A stretch of 64,000 nt of DNA from Haematobia irritans (GCF_050003625.1 NC_134397.1:192407063-192471062); one strand, 5' to 3'; numbered from the stretch's first letter, positions 49,373 through 59,925 are shown. The notes: generated by a model from the sequence alone, not told the origin. Translations and numbers: made by a program.

Positions 49373-50617
49373 ATGGATCTTGCGATGAACGAAAGTGACG
49401 ATTGTGATGTTAGCTGGCAAGTTGTAACAAATAGAAAACGAGATCGCAGTGAATCGCCTAAGCAAAACAATAACAAACGCAAAAATAACAACAATGATCC
49501 CCAAAATAATGTTCGTCTTAAAAACATGTTTACATTTGCACACAACAATAATGTAACATCAAGTACTTCGGTACAAGCAATCGAAAATATTAAAAAAACA
49601 ACTGCTAGCGCAAACAGGTTCTCTGCTCTTGCAAGCAACGACAATGAAAACAACACTGAAGAGACAAATGAAGATGAACAAGTAGAAAATATTTCCAAAC
49701 CACCATCTATTGTTATTGCTAATGTTACAAACATTGGAGAAATGGTAAAAGACATTACTGCAGCTATTAGATCCAATGACTTTTGTTACAAATCAATGAA
49801 TGATGGACAAGTCAGGGTTATGGTTAAATCTGTTGAATCGTACAGAACACTTATAAAATTCTTAAACGACAAAAAAGTAAAGTGTCATACATACCAGTTG
49901 AAGGAGGAACGGGCATATAGAGTCGTTGTAAAAAATCTACACCCATCTACATCAACTATTGAAATTAAGAACTTCATTGAAAGCAAAGGCCATAAAGTAA
50001 GGAGTATTTCAAATGTTAAACAAAAAGTTTCTAAAACGCCTTTGCCAATGTTCTTTGTGGACTTAGAGCCGGGACCGAAAAATAGGGACATTTATGATAT
50101 TAGAGATATTAATAACGCACTTGTTAAAATTGAACCGCCGAGAAAAACCGATGATATGGTCCAATGCCACCGCTGTCAAGAATTCGGTCACACAAAAACT
50201 TATTGTAGAAAACCGTTCAACTGTGTCAAATGTGGACTTGGTCATTCAACGTCACAGTGTACTAAACCAAGTAATATCCCAGCTAAATGTGTTAACTGTC
50301 AGGAAAATCATCCGGCTAATTATAAGGGTTGTTCTGTCTACCAAAGAGTTGTAAGAAAAACAAGGCAAAATAACGTCAATGTTCAAGTTCGTCGAAGAAA
50401 TATCAGTATATCTCATGATGAGGGCGAATATCCATATCTACACAATGAACCTCCTAATACTTTCAACAGTCAAAACCAAAATACCTATGCGGGAGCCGTA
50501 AAATCAACTGAGGTACCATCTTTTGTTAAAATAGAATCCCTCCTACAGAAACAAATTGAACTTACAAACACACTATTAAGTATGATGTCAGTTCTTTTGC
50601 AAAAGTTATGCAATTGA
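49373..50617 (+). CDS. Retrotransposon ORF1 protein (gag-like, zinc knuckles)
   Basis: A 414-residue nucleic-acid-binding protein that would coat the element RNA and form the ribonucleoprotein that reaches the nucleus. Residues 1-110 are polar and low in complexity, with Asn-rich and Lys-rich stretches (30-60), the NRFSAL motif (81-86) common in jockey gag proteins, and an acidic patch (90-104). Residues about 112-260 resemble the domain that precedes the zinc fingers in this family. Three knuckles follow: C265-C268-H273-C278, C284-C287-H291-C296 and C306-C309-H313-C320. The tail is basic (326-342), then leucine-rich at the end. The first in-frame ATG is used; another Met at residue 5 is possible. 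The frame is intact and its stop lies inside the start region of ORF2. Assignment to gag-like ORF1 is firm; the RNA-binding role is family knowledge. Confidence 0.93.
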   Translation: MDLAMNESDDCDVSWQVVTNRKRDRSESPKQNNNKRKNNNNDPQNNVRLKNMFTFAHNNNVTSSTSVQAIENIKKTTASANRFSALASNDNENNTEETNEDEQVENISKPPSIVIANVTNIGEMVKDITAAIRSNDFCYKSMNDGQVRVMVKSVESYRTLIKFLNDKKVKCHTYQLKEERAYRVVVKNLHPSTSTIEIKNFIESKGHKVRSISNVKQKVSKTPLPMFFVDLEPGPKNRDIYDIRDINNALVKIEPPRKTDDMVQCHRCQEFGHTKTYCRKPFNCVKCGLGHSTSQCTKPSNIPAKCVNCQENHPANYKGCSVYQRVVRKTRQNNVNVQVRRRNISISHDEGEYPYLHNEPPNTFNSQNQNTYAGAVKSTEVPSFVKIESLLQKQIELTNTLLSMMSVLLQKLCN

Positions 50618-53295
50618 ATCTAAAAATTGCCGTATGGAATGCTAATGGGCTTTCCAATCATACCCAGGAAATCGAAATGTTCCTGACTTCAAACTTTATA
50701 GATATACTTTTGGTCTCAGAAACACATTTTACGTGTAAAACGTATTTTGGAATAAAAGGATATGATCTGATAGAAGCTAATCACCCAGATGAAAAAGCTC
50801 GCGCAGGAGCTGCCATACTAATAAAGTCTACAATAAATTATGAGGTTTCCAATGCAATTAGAAAACCACATCTACAAGCAGCTTGTATTAAGGTTAAATG
50901 CAACGAATGCGATGTCCAATTTTGTGCAATTTATTTTCCTCCGAGATATACGTTAACATGCGAACAGTATGAAGATTTCTTTGAAACTTTGGGACCAAGA
51001 TTCTTTGTTGGAGGGGACTACAACGCGAAACATACATGGTGGGGCTCAAGATTGAATAATCCTAAAGGTATCCAATTATACAAATGTCTATTAAATAAAG
51101 GCTACTCTGTGTTATCGACAGGAAAACCAACTTACTGGCCAACAGATCCATATAAAATTCCTGATCTAATAGACTTTGTTGTGTACAAAGGAATATCAAA
51201 TCATTTTCTTGATATATATGATTGCAATGATCTAAGCTCAGATCATACACCAATATTAATAAATTATAAAACAAATTTGCAATCTATTACCAAAAAATAT
51301 AGGATTGTAACCGGTCAAACAAATTTTAAATATTTCCAATATTGGATTGAAAGCAATCTTAATTTAAATATATCTCTGAAATCCCCCTCGGAAATTGATA
51401 ATGCTGTCGAAATTTTTAACAATCTTTTACATGAAGCCGGATTCTTATCGACTCCAGCTATTAAAACTTCAAGTAAGCCAAAGAAAAATATGGACATAGA
51501 AATTGATACATTGGTGAGAGAGAAAAGAAGATTACGTAAACGTTGGCAAAATAGCAGACACCCGAACGATAGACGTCTATTTAATAAGGCTACTAAGGAG
51601 CTAAAAATTAAACTACATTTACAAAAGAACGAGCGCCTGGCAAATTTTTTAAACAACCTCGGAGTTACACGAAATGATGAACATTGTTTATGGAAAGCTA
51701 CGAAATACCTGAAGAGGGCTAAAAAGAGAAATGTTCCAGTCAAAGATTCTTTTGGAAATTGGTGTAAAAACGACAATAATAAAGCTAACGCATTTGCTAA
51801 TCATTTGTATAATGTTTTTCAGCCACACTCAAACGAAAATACTTCCAACACAGATACCATTGTCAACTACTTAGATAGCCCCTGTCCAGTAGATTGGCCG
51901 ATAAAACACATATCACCCCATGAGATACGCGAAGAAATTGGAAATATGAACACGAAAAAATCCCCTGGATACGACCAAATCGATGGTACTGTTGTCAAAA
52001 ATCTTCCAAACAAAGCCATAATCTACTTGTGTCTTATATTCAATTCCATATTACGCTTAAATCATTTTCCATCGCAATGGAAATGCGCCGAAATTATAAT
52101 GTTACATAAGCCAGGAAAACCAGAAAATGAAATTACATCCTATCGACCGATTAGCTTGTTGTCCACTTTCTCTAAGATGTTTGAACGAATATTTCTTAAG
52201 CGAATTTTACCTGTTCTAGAGAATAATAATATCATTCCTGAATACCAGTTCGGTTTCAGACATAAACACGGAACTCCCGAACAGTGTCACCGCATCGTTT
52301 CGTATATACGAGATACCTTGGAGAAGAAGAAATACTGCTCCGGAGTCTTTTTAGACGTACAACAAGCGTTCGACCGAGTATGGCATAATGGCCTCTTGTA
52401 CAAACTAAAACGAATACTACCGACACATATGTATCTTGTCCTAAAATCGTATTTAACTGAACGCCATTTTTACGTAAAAGTAAACTCTGACCACTCTGAA
52501 ATATACGAAATGAGAGCGGGTGTTCCACAGGGTAGTGTTCTCGGACCAGTGCTTTACACAATATTCACTTCGGATATGCCAGTTTCCAATGAAGTGTTCG
52601 TTGCTACCTACGCGGATGATACTGCAGTACTAGCATCCAGTAAATGTGAAATTAAGGCTTCACAACTAGTACAAGCACAACTAAATTCAATTGAAACTTG
52701 GATGAAAAAGTGGAAAATCAACATTAATGCCTCCAAGTCGACGCATGTTACATTTTCACTGAAAAGAAAAGATTGTCCCGATGTGACTATAAATGGAAGC
52801 TCTATTCCTCATACCACTTGTGTTAAATATCTCGGACTTCATATTGACAGAAGATTAACATGGAAAACACATATTAAAAATAAAAGAAAACACCTTAGCA
52901 TGAAAACGAAACAACTCTACTGGCTAATAGGACCAAAATCCCAACTAAGAGTGGAAAACAAGCTACTTTTATATAAGGCAATCCTGAAACCCACTTGGAC
53001 ATATGGAATACAGCTGTGGGGTACAGCAAGTAACTCTAATCTGGAAATATTGCAGAGATACCAGTCAAAAACTCTACGAATAATCCTTAATGCCCCATGG
53101 TACATTTCCAACAAAACTATTCATGATGATCTTAAAATCTCAACTGTTAAGGAAGAAATTAGAAGTTTTTCCGAATCCTATTTGCAAAGACTGAGCGACC
53201 ACGACAACCCATCGGCTATTTGTTTACTGGATGACACTTTCGAAACCAGAAGACTAAAGCGACATCACATTCTAGATCTCCCCTTTAGAACCTAA
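50608..53295 (+). CDS. Retrotransposon ORF2 protein: endonuclease and reverse transcriptase
   Basis: An 895-residue enzyme for target-primed reverse transcription. The N-terminal exonuclease/endonuclease/phosphatase domain (about 1-225) keeps N11-N13 in VWNAN, E39 in SETH, D137 and N139 in GGDYNAKH, D189 in IDF and S211-D212-H213. The reverse transcriptase spans about 435-745: KSPGYDQIDG (451-460), SYRPISLLS (511-519), QFGFR (547-551), catalytic D583 in LDVQQAFDRVWH, AGVPQGSVLGP (637-647), the YADD box (668-671) with the two catalytic Asp, and VKYLGL (739-744). The C-terminal ~150 residues have no RNase H signature, as usual in the jockey clade. Length is typical of that clade. ATG at 50608 overlaps the end of ORF1 by 10 bp in the -1 frame, suggesting reinitiation after ORF1. 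No stop or frameshift is seen and all visible catalytic residues are present, so activity is plausible but not shown. Confidence 0.95.
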   Translation: MQLNLKIAVWNANGLSNHTQEIEMFLTSNFIDILLVSETHFTCKTYFGIKGYDLIEANHPDEKARAGAAILIKSTINYEVSNAIRKPHLQAACIKVKCNECDVQFCAIYFPPRYTLTCEQYEDFFETLGPRFFVGGDYNAKHTWWGSRLNNPKGIQLYKCLLNKGYSVLSTGKPTYWPTDPYKIPDLIDFVVYKGISNHFLDIYDCNDLSSDHTPILINYKTNLQSITKKYRIVTGQTNFKYFQYWIESNLNLNISLKSPSEIDNAVEIFNNLLHEAGFLSTPAIKTSSKPKKNMDIEIDTLVREKRRLRKRWQNSRHPNDRRLFNKATKELKIKLHLQKNERLANFLNNLGVTRNDEHCLWKATKYLKRAKKRNVPVKDSFGNWCKNDNNKANAFANHLYNVFQPHSNENTSNTDTIVNYLDSPCPVDWPIKHISPHEIREEIGNMNTKKSPGYDQIDGTVVKNLPNKAIIYLCLIFNSILRLNHFPSQWKCAEIIMLHKPGKPENEITSYRPISLLSTFSKMFERIFLKRILPVLENNNIIPEYQFGFRHKHGTPEQCHRIVSYIRDTLEKKKYCSGVFLDVQQAFDRVWHNGLLYKLKRILPTHMYLVLKSYLTERHFYVKVNSDHSEIYEMRAGVPQGSVLGPVLYTIFTSDMPVSNEVFVATYADDTAVLASSKCEIKASQLVQAQLNSIETWMKKWKININASKSTHVTFSLKRKDCPDVTINGSSIPHTTCVKYLGLHIDRRLTWKTHIKNKRKHLSMKTKQLYWLIGPKSQLRVENKLLLYKAILKPTWTYGIQLWGTASNSNLEILQRYQSKTLRIILNAPWYISNKTIHDDLKISTVKEEIRSFSESYLQRLSDHDNPSAICLLDDTFETRRLKRHHILDLPFRT

Positions 53296-53486
53296 AACTA
53301 ATACTGAGATATTTTTAAACAAAATAATTATTTGAATAATCAATATATGTATATACTATAATTTTGTTGTTGTTTACATTGGTATTCAACACACTCTGTT
53401 ATTTTGTAAATAATTATTGAATTTGCTTATTGTTCTTAAATGAACAGATTGTAAATAAAGTTGTTAAAAAAAAAAAAAAAAAAAAA
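53296..53486 (+). other. Retrotransposon 3' UTR and poly-A tail
   Basis: 170 bp of A+T-rich 3' UTR follows the ORF2 stop. The polyadenylation signal AATAAA is at 53454-53459, seven bases before the A run begins at 53466. The tail is about 21-22 A, uninterrupted. A long pure tail erodes with time, so it supports recent insertion. Confidence 0.85.
53454..53459 (+). promoter_or_regulatory. Polyadenylation signal AATAAA of the retrotransposon
   Basis: Canonical hexamer directly upstream of the genomic poly-A tract. It would direct 3' processing of the retrotransposon transcript. Confidence 0.8.
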
Positions 53487-53501
53487 ATATAAAAATTGCA
53501 A
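53487..53501 (+). repeat. Target-site duplication, right copy (15 bp)
   Basis: Exact copy of 49194-49208 immediately after the poly-A run. The satellite continues with TTTTTTTAGG as expected. Perfect identity fits a recent insertion. Confidence 0.93.
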
Positions 53502-55849
53502 TTTTTTTAGGTTTTGGGTGGATTTTTCAATTTTTTGGGGGTGGTCACGAATTATAGTCCTTTTCGCTCTAGGACGCATATTTGAGGAGATATGGGCAAA
53601 ATAAATTTTTCATATAAAAATTTAAATTTTTTTAGGTTTTGGGTGGATTTTTCAATTTTTTTGGGGTGGTCAGGAATTAAAGTCCTTTTCGCTCTAGGAC
53701 GCATATTTAAGGAGATATGGGCAAAAGAAGTTTTTCATATAAAAATTTCAATTTTTTTAGATTTTTGGTGGATTTTTAAATTTTTTGGGGGTGGTCACGA
53801 ATTAAAGTCCTTTTCGCTCTAGGACGCTTAGTTTAAGAGATATGGGCAAAAGAAGTTTTTCATATAAAAATTTCAATTTTTTTAGGTTTTGGGTGGATTT
53901 TTCAATTTTTTGGGGGTGGTCAGGAATTAAAGTCCTTTTCGCTCTAGGACGCTTAGTTTAGGAGATATGGGCAAAAGAAGTTTTTCATATAAAAATTTAA
54001 ATTTTTTTAGGTTTTGGGTGGATTTTTCAATTTTTTGGGGGTGGTCACGAATTAAAGTCCTTTTCGCTCTAGGACGCTTAGTTTAGGAGATATGGGCAAA
54101 AGAAGTTTTTCATATGAAAATTTCAATTTTTTTAGGTTTTGGGTGGATTTTCCAATTTTTTAGGGGTGGTCACGAATTAAAGTCCTTTTCGCTGTAGGAC
54201 GCTTAGTTTAGGAGATATGGGCAAAAGAAGTTTTTCATATAAAAATTGCAATTTTTTTAGGTTTTGGGTGGATTTTTCAATTTTTTGGGGGTGGTCACGA
54301 ATTATAGTCCTTTTCGCTCTAGGACGCATATTTGAGGAGATATGGGCAAAATAAATTTTTCATATAAAAATTTAAATTTTTTTAGGTTTTGGGTGGATTT
54401 TTCAATTTTTTGGGGATGGTCACGAATTAAAGTCCTTTTAGCTCTAGGACGCTTAGTTTAGGAGATACGGGCAAAAGAAGTTTTTGATATACAAATTTCA
54501 ATTTTTTTAGGTTTTGGGTGGATTTTTCAATTTTTTGGGGGTGGTCACGAATTAAAGTCCTTTTCGCTCTAGGACGCTTAGTTTAGGAGATATGGGAAAA
54601 AGAAGTTTTTCATATAAAAATTGCAATTTTTTTAGGTTTTGGGTGGATTTTTCAATTTTTTTGGGGTGGTCAGGAATTAAAGTCCTTTTCGCTCTAGGAC
54701 GCATATTTAAGGAGATATGGGCAAAAGAAGTTTTTCATATAAAAATTTCAATTTTTTTAGATTTTGGGTGGATTTTTCAATTTTTTGGGGGTAGTCACGA
54801 ATTAAAGTCCTTTTCGCTCTAGGACGCATATTTAAGGAGATATGGGAAAAAGAAGTTTTTCATATAAAAATTTCAATTTTTTTAGGTTTTGGGTGGATTT
54901 TTCAATTTTTTGGGGGTGGTCACGAATTAAAGTCCTTTTCGCTCTAGGACGCTTAGTTTAGGAGATATGGGCAAAAGAAGTTTTTCATATAAAAATTGCA
55001 ATTTTTTTAGGTTTTGGGTGGATTTTTCAATTTTTTGGGGGTGGTCACGAATTAAAGTCCTTTTCGCTCTAGGACGCATATTTGAGGAGATATGGGCAAA
55101 ATAAATTTTTCATATCAAAATTTCAATTTTTTTAGGTTTTGGGTGGATTTTTCAATTTTTTGGGGGTGGTCACGAATTAAATTCCTTTTCGCTCTAGGAC
55201 GCTTAGTTTAGGAGATATGGGCAAAAGAAGTTTTTCATATAAAAATTGCATTTTTTTAGGTTTTGGGTGGATTTTTCAATTTTTTGGGGGTGGTCACGAA
55301 TTAAAGTCCTTTTCGCTCTAGGACGCTTAGTTTAGGCGATATGGGCAAAACAAGTTTTTCATATAAAAATTTCAATTTTTTTAGGTTTTGGGTGGATTTT
55401 TCAATTTTTTTGGGGTGGTCAGGAATTAAAGTCCTTTTCGCTCTAGGACGCATATTTAAGGAGATATGGGCAAAAGAAGTTTTTCATATAAAAATTTCAA
55501 TTTTTTAGATTTTGGGTGGATTTTTCAATTTTTTGGGGGTGGTCACGAATTAAAGTCCTTTTCGCTCTAGGACGCATATTTAAGGAGATATGGGCAAAAG
55601 AAGTTTTTCATATAAAAATTTCAATTTTTTTAGGTTTTGGGTGGATTTTTCAATTTTTTGGGGGTGGTCTCGAATTAAAGTCCTTTTCGCTCTAGAACGC
55701 ATATTTAAGGAGATATGGGCAAAATAAGTTTTTCATATAAAAATTGCAATTTTGTTAGGTTTTGGGTGGATTTTTCAATTTTTTGGGGATGGTCACGAAT
55801 TAAAGTCCTTTTCGCTCTAGGACGCATATTTAAGGAGATATGGGCAAAA
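53502..55849 (+). repeat. Mixed satellite block right of the retrotransposon
   Basis: About 19 monomers of mixed classes without a long period. Private changes include GTGGATTTTCCAATTTTTTAGGGG near 54149-54165 and ATATGGGAAAAAGAAG near 54592 and 54842. The GCTGTAGGACGCTTAG monomer at 54191, followed by an uninterrupted AAAAATTGCAATTTTT, matches the context into which the retrotransposon inserted. No gene is visible. Confidence 0.83.
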
Positions 55850-58800
55850 GAAGTTTTTCATATAAAAATTTCAATTTTTTTAGGTTTTGGGTGGATTTTT
55901 CAATTTTTTGGGGGTGGTCACGAATTAAAGTCCTTTTCGCTCTAGGACGCTTAGTTTAGGAGATATGGGCAAAAGAAGTTTTTCATATAAAAATTTAAAT
56001 TTTTTTAGGTTTTGGGTGGATTTTTCAATTTTTTGGGGGTGGTAACGAATTAAAGCCCTTTTCGCTCTAGGACGCTTAGTTTAGGAGATATGGGCAAAAG
56101 AAGTTTTTCATATAAAAATTTCAATTTTTTTAGGTTTTGGGTGGATTTTTCAATTTTTTGGGGGTGGTCACGAATTAAAGTCCTTTTCGCTCTAGGACGC
56201 TTAGTTTAGGAGATATGGGCAAAAGAAGTTTTTCATATAAAAATTGCAATTTTTTTAGATTTTGGGTGGATTTTTCAATTTTTTGGGGGTGGTCACGAAT
56301 TAAAGTCCTTTTCGCTCTAGGACGCATATTTAAGGAGATATGGGCAAAAGAAGTTTTTCATATAAAAATTTCAATTTTTTTAATTCGTGGGGGTGGTCAC
56401 GAATTAAAGTCCTTTTCGCTCTAGGACGCTTAGTTTAGGAGATATGGGCAAAAGAAGTTTTTCATATAAAAATTGCAATTTTTTTAGGTTTTGGGTGGAT
56501 TTTTCAATTTTTTGGGGGTGGTCACGAATTAAAGTCCTTTTCGCTCTAGGACGCATATTTAAGGAGATATGGGCAAAAGAAGTTTTTCATATTAAAATTT
56601 CAATTTTTTTAGGTTTTGGGTGGATTTTTCAATTTTTTGGGGGTGGTCACGAATTAAAGTCCTTTTCGCTCTAGGACGCTTAGTTTAGGAGATATGGGCA
56701 AAAGAAGTTTTTCATATAAAAATTGCATTTTTTTTAGGTTTTGGGTGGATTTTTTAATTTTTTGGGGGTGGTCAGGAATTAAAGTCCTTTTCGCTCTAGG
56801 ACGCATATTTAAGGAGATATGGGCAAAAGAAAATTTTTTCATATAAAAATTTCAATTTTTTTAGATTTTGGGTGGATTTTTCAATTTTTTGGGGGTGGTC
56901 ACGAATTAAAGTCCTTTTCGCTCTAGGACGCATATTTAAGGAGATATGGGCAAAAGAAGTTTTTCATATAAAAATTTCAATTTTTTTAGGTTTTGGGTGG
57001 ATTTTTCAATTTTTTGGGGGTGGTCTCGAATAAAAGTCCTTTTCGCTCTAGAACGCATATTTAAGGAGATATGGGCAAAATAAGTTTTTCATATAAAAAT
57101 TGCAATTTTGTTAGGTTTTGGGTGGATTTTTAAATTTTTTGGGGATGGTCACGAATTAAAGTCCTTTTCGCTCTAGGACGCATATTTAAGGAGATATGGG
57201 CAAAAGAGGTTTTCATATAAACATTTAAATTTTTTTAGGTTTTGGGTGGATTTTTCAATTTTTTGGGGGTGGTCACGAATTAAAGTCCTTTTCGCTCTAG
57301 GACGCTTAGTTTAGGAGATATGGGCAAATGAAATTGTTCATATAAAAATTGCAATTTTTTTAGGTTTTGGGTGGATTTTTCAATTTTTTGGGGGTGGTCA
57401 CGAATTATAGTCCTTTTCGCTCTAGGACGCATATTTGAGGAGATATGGGCAAAATAAATTTTTCATATAAAAATTTAAATTTTTTTTGGTTTTGGGTGGA
57501 TTTTTCAATTTTTTGGGGATGGTTTGGGTGGAATTAAAGTCCTTTTCGCTCTAGGACGCTTAGTTTAGGAGATATGGGCAAAAGAAGTTTTTCATATAAA
57601 AATTTCAATTTTTTTAGGTTTTGGGTGGATTTTTCAATTTTTTTGGGGTGGTCAGGAATTAAAGTCCTTTTCGCTCTAGGACGCATATTTAAGGAGATAT
57701 GGGCAAAAGCAGTTTTTCATATAAAAATTTCAATTTTTTTAGATTTTGGGTGGATTTTTCAATTTTTTGGGGGTGGTCACGAATTAAAGTCCTTTTCGCT
57801 CTAGGACGCATATTTAAGGAGATATGGGCAAAAGAAGTTTTTCATATAAAAATTTCAATTTTTTTAGGTTTTGGGTGGATTTTTCAATTTTTTGGGGGTG
57901 GTCACGAATTAAAGTCCTTTTCGCTCTAGGACGCTTAGTTTAGGAGATATGGGCAAAAGAAGTTTTTCATATAAAAATTTCAATTTTTTTAGGTTTTGGG
58001 TGGATTTTTCAATTTTTTGGGGGTGGTCACGAATTAAAGTCCTTTTCGCTCTAGGACGCTTAGTTTAGGAGATATGGGCAAAAGAAATTTTTCATATAAA
58101 AATTGCAATTTTTTTAGGTTTTGGGTGGATTTTTCAATTTTTTGGGGGTGGTCACGAATTATAGCCCTTTTCGCTCTAGGACGCATATTTGAGGAGATAT
58201 GGGCAAAATAAATTTTTCATATAAAAATTTAAATTTTTTTAGGTTTTGGGTGGATTTTTCAATTTTTTGGGGATGGTCACGAATTAAAGTCCTTTTAGCT
58301 CTAGGACGCTTAGTTTAGGAGATACGGGCAAAAGAAGTTTTTGATATAAAAATTTCAATTTTTTTAGGTTTTGGGTGGATTTTTCAATTTTTTGGGGGTG
58401 GTCACGAATTAAAGTCCTTTTCGCTCTAGGACGCTTAGTTTAGGAGATATGGGCAAAAGAAGTTTTTCATATAAAAATTTCAATTTTTTTAGGTTTTGGG
58501 TGGATTTTTCAATTTTTTTGGGGTGGTCAGGAATTAAAGTCCTTTTCGCTCTAGGACGCATATTTAAGGAGATATGGGCAAAAGAAGTTTTTCATATAAA
58601 AATTTCAATTTTTTTAGATTTTGGGTGGATTTTTCAATTTTTTGGGGGAGGTCACGAATTAAAGTCCTTTTCGCTCTAGGACGCATATTTAAGGAGATAT
58701 GGGCAAAAGAAGTTTTTCATATAAAAATTTCAATTTTTTTAGGTTTTGGGTGGATTTTTCAATTTTTTGGGGGTGGTCACGAATTAAAGTCCTTTTCGCT

Positions 58801-59925
58801 CTAGGACGCTTAGTTTAGTAGATATGGGCAAAAGAAGTTTTTCATATAAAAATTGCAATTTTTTTAGGTTTTGGGTGGATTTTTCAATTTTTTGGGGGTG
58901 GTCACGAATTAAAGTCCTTTTCGCTCTAGGACGCATATTTGAGGAGATATGGGCAAAATAAATTTTTCATATAAAAATTTAAATTTTTTTAGGTTTTGGG
59001 TGGATTTTTCAATTTTTTGGGGGTGGTCACGAATTAACGCTTAGTTTAGGAGATATGGGCAACAGAAGTTTTTCATATAAAAATTGCAATTTTTTTAGGT
59101 TTTGGGTGGATTTTTCAATTTTTTGGGGGTGGTCACGAATTAAAGTCCTTTTCGCTCTAGGACGCTTAGTTTAGGAGATATGGGCAAAAGAAGTTTTTCA
59201 TATAAAAATTGCAATTTTTTTAGGTTTTGGGTGGATTTTTCAATTTTTTGGGGGACGCATATTTGAGGACGCATATTTGAGGAGATATGGGCAAAATAAA
59301 TTTTTCATATAAAAATTTAAATTTTTTTAGGTTTTGGGTGGATTTTTCAATTTTTTGGGGGTGGTCACGAATTAAAGTCCTTTTCGCTCTAGGACGCTTA
59401 GTTTAGGAGATATGGGCAAATGAAATTGTTCATATAAAAATTGCAATTTTTTTAGGTTTTGGGTGGATTTTTCAATTTTTTGGGGGTGGTCACGAATTAT
59501 AGTCCTTTTCGCTCTAGGACGCATATTTGAGGAGATATGGGCAAAATAAATTTTTCATATAAAAATTTAATTTTTTTTTGGTTTTGGGTGGATTTTTCAA
59601 TTTTTTGGGGATGGTTTGGGTGGAATTAAAGTCCTTTTCGCTCTAGGACGCTTAGTTTAGGAGATATGGGCAAAAGAAGTTTTTCATATAAAAATTTCAA
59701 TTTTTTTAGGTTTTGGGTGGATTTTTCAATTTTTTTGGGGTGGTCAGGAATTAAAGTCCTTTTCGCTCTAGGACGCATATTTAAGGAGATATGGGCAAAA
59801 GCAGTTTTTCATATAAAAATTTCAATTTTTTTAGATTTTGGGTGGATTTTTCAATTTTTTGGGGGTGGTCACGAATTAAAGTCCTTTTCGCTCTAGGACG
59901 CATATTTAAGGAGATATGGGCAAAA
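55850..59925 (+). repeat. Higher-order repeat unit E1 (4,076 bp)
   Basis: Rare variants repeat with an exact 4,076-bp spacing. GGTAACGAATTAAAGCCC recurs at 56041/60117 and the AATTCG patch at 56382/60458. GGGCAAAAGCAGT recurs at 57703/61779 and GGGGGAGGTCACG near 58644/62720. CGAATTAACGCTTAG recurs near 59031/63107 and GGGGGACGCATATTTGAGG near 59251/63327. Inside the unit a block is repeated at 2,092 bp: GGCAAATGAAATTG near 57325/59417 and GGGCAAAAGCAGT at 57703/59795. The start is approximate, where similarity to E2 begins. Confidence 0.87.
56379..56408 (+). repeat. 11-bp inverted repeat inside a damaged monomer
   Basis: TTTAATTCGTG (56379-56389) is the exact reverse complement of CACGAATTAAA (56398-56408), with an 8-base loop GGGGTGGT. 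In a normal monomer the left arm position holds the GGTTTTGGGTGG segment, so this is a short inverted patch copied from the adjacent sequence together with a local deletion. The copy in E2 (60455-60465) carries one change that breaks the perfect arm. Confidence 0.85.

Larger units (their letters stand above)
49209..53486 (+). mobile_element. Full-length jockey-clade non-LTR retrotransposon
   Basis: A 4.28-kb insertion in one satellite monomer. The order is a 5' UTR of about 160 bp, ORF1 (49373-50617), ORF2 (50608-53295), a 170-bp 3' UTR with AATAAA at 53454-53459, and a poly-A tail of about 21 bases. A perfect 15-bp target-site duplication flanks it. Jockey placement rests on the gag-like ORF1 with three cysteine-rich knuckles, the overlapping ORF2 with an apurinic-type endonuclease and a YADD reverse transcriptase, no RNase H domain and a plain poly-A tail. 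Both frames are open and the tail is long, so the copy is young and may be competent. I cannot name the family. The element is on the + strand, the same direction as the satellite. Confidence 0.95.

Noticed and set aside
49363..49776. Minus-strand frames opposite ORF1 and ORF2 of the retrotransposon (49313-50245, 51062-53114)
   Set aside because: Shadows of the real genes on the other strand; hydrophobic composition follows from antisense of Asn/Lys-rich codons and no domain is visible.
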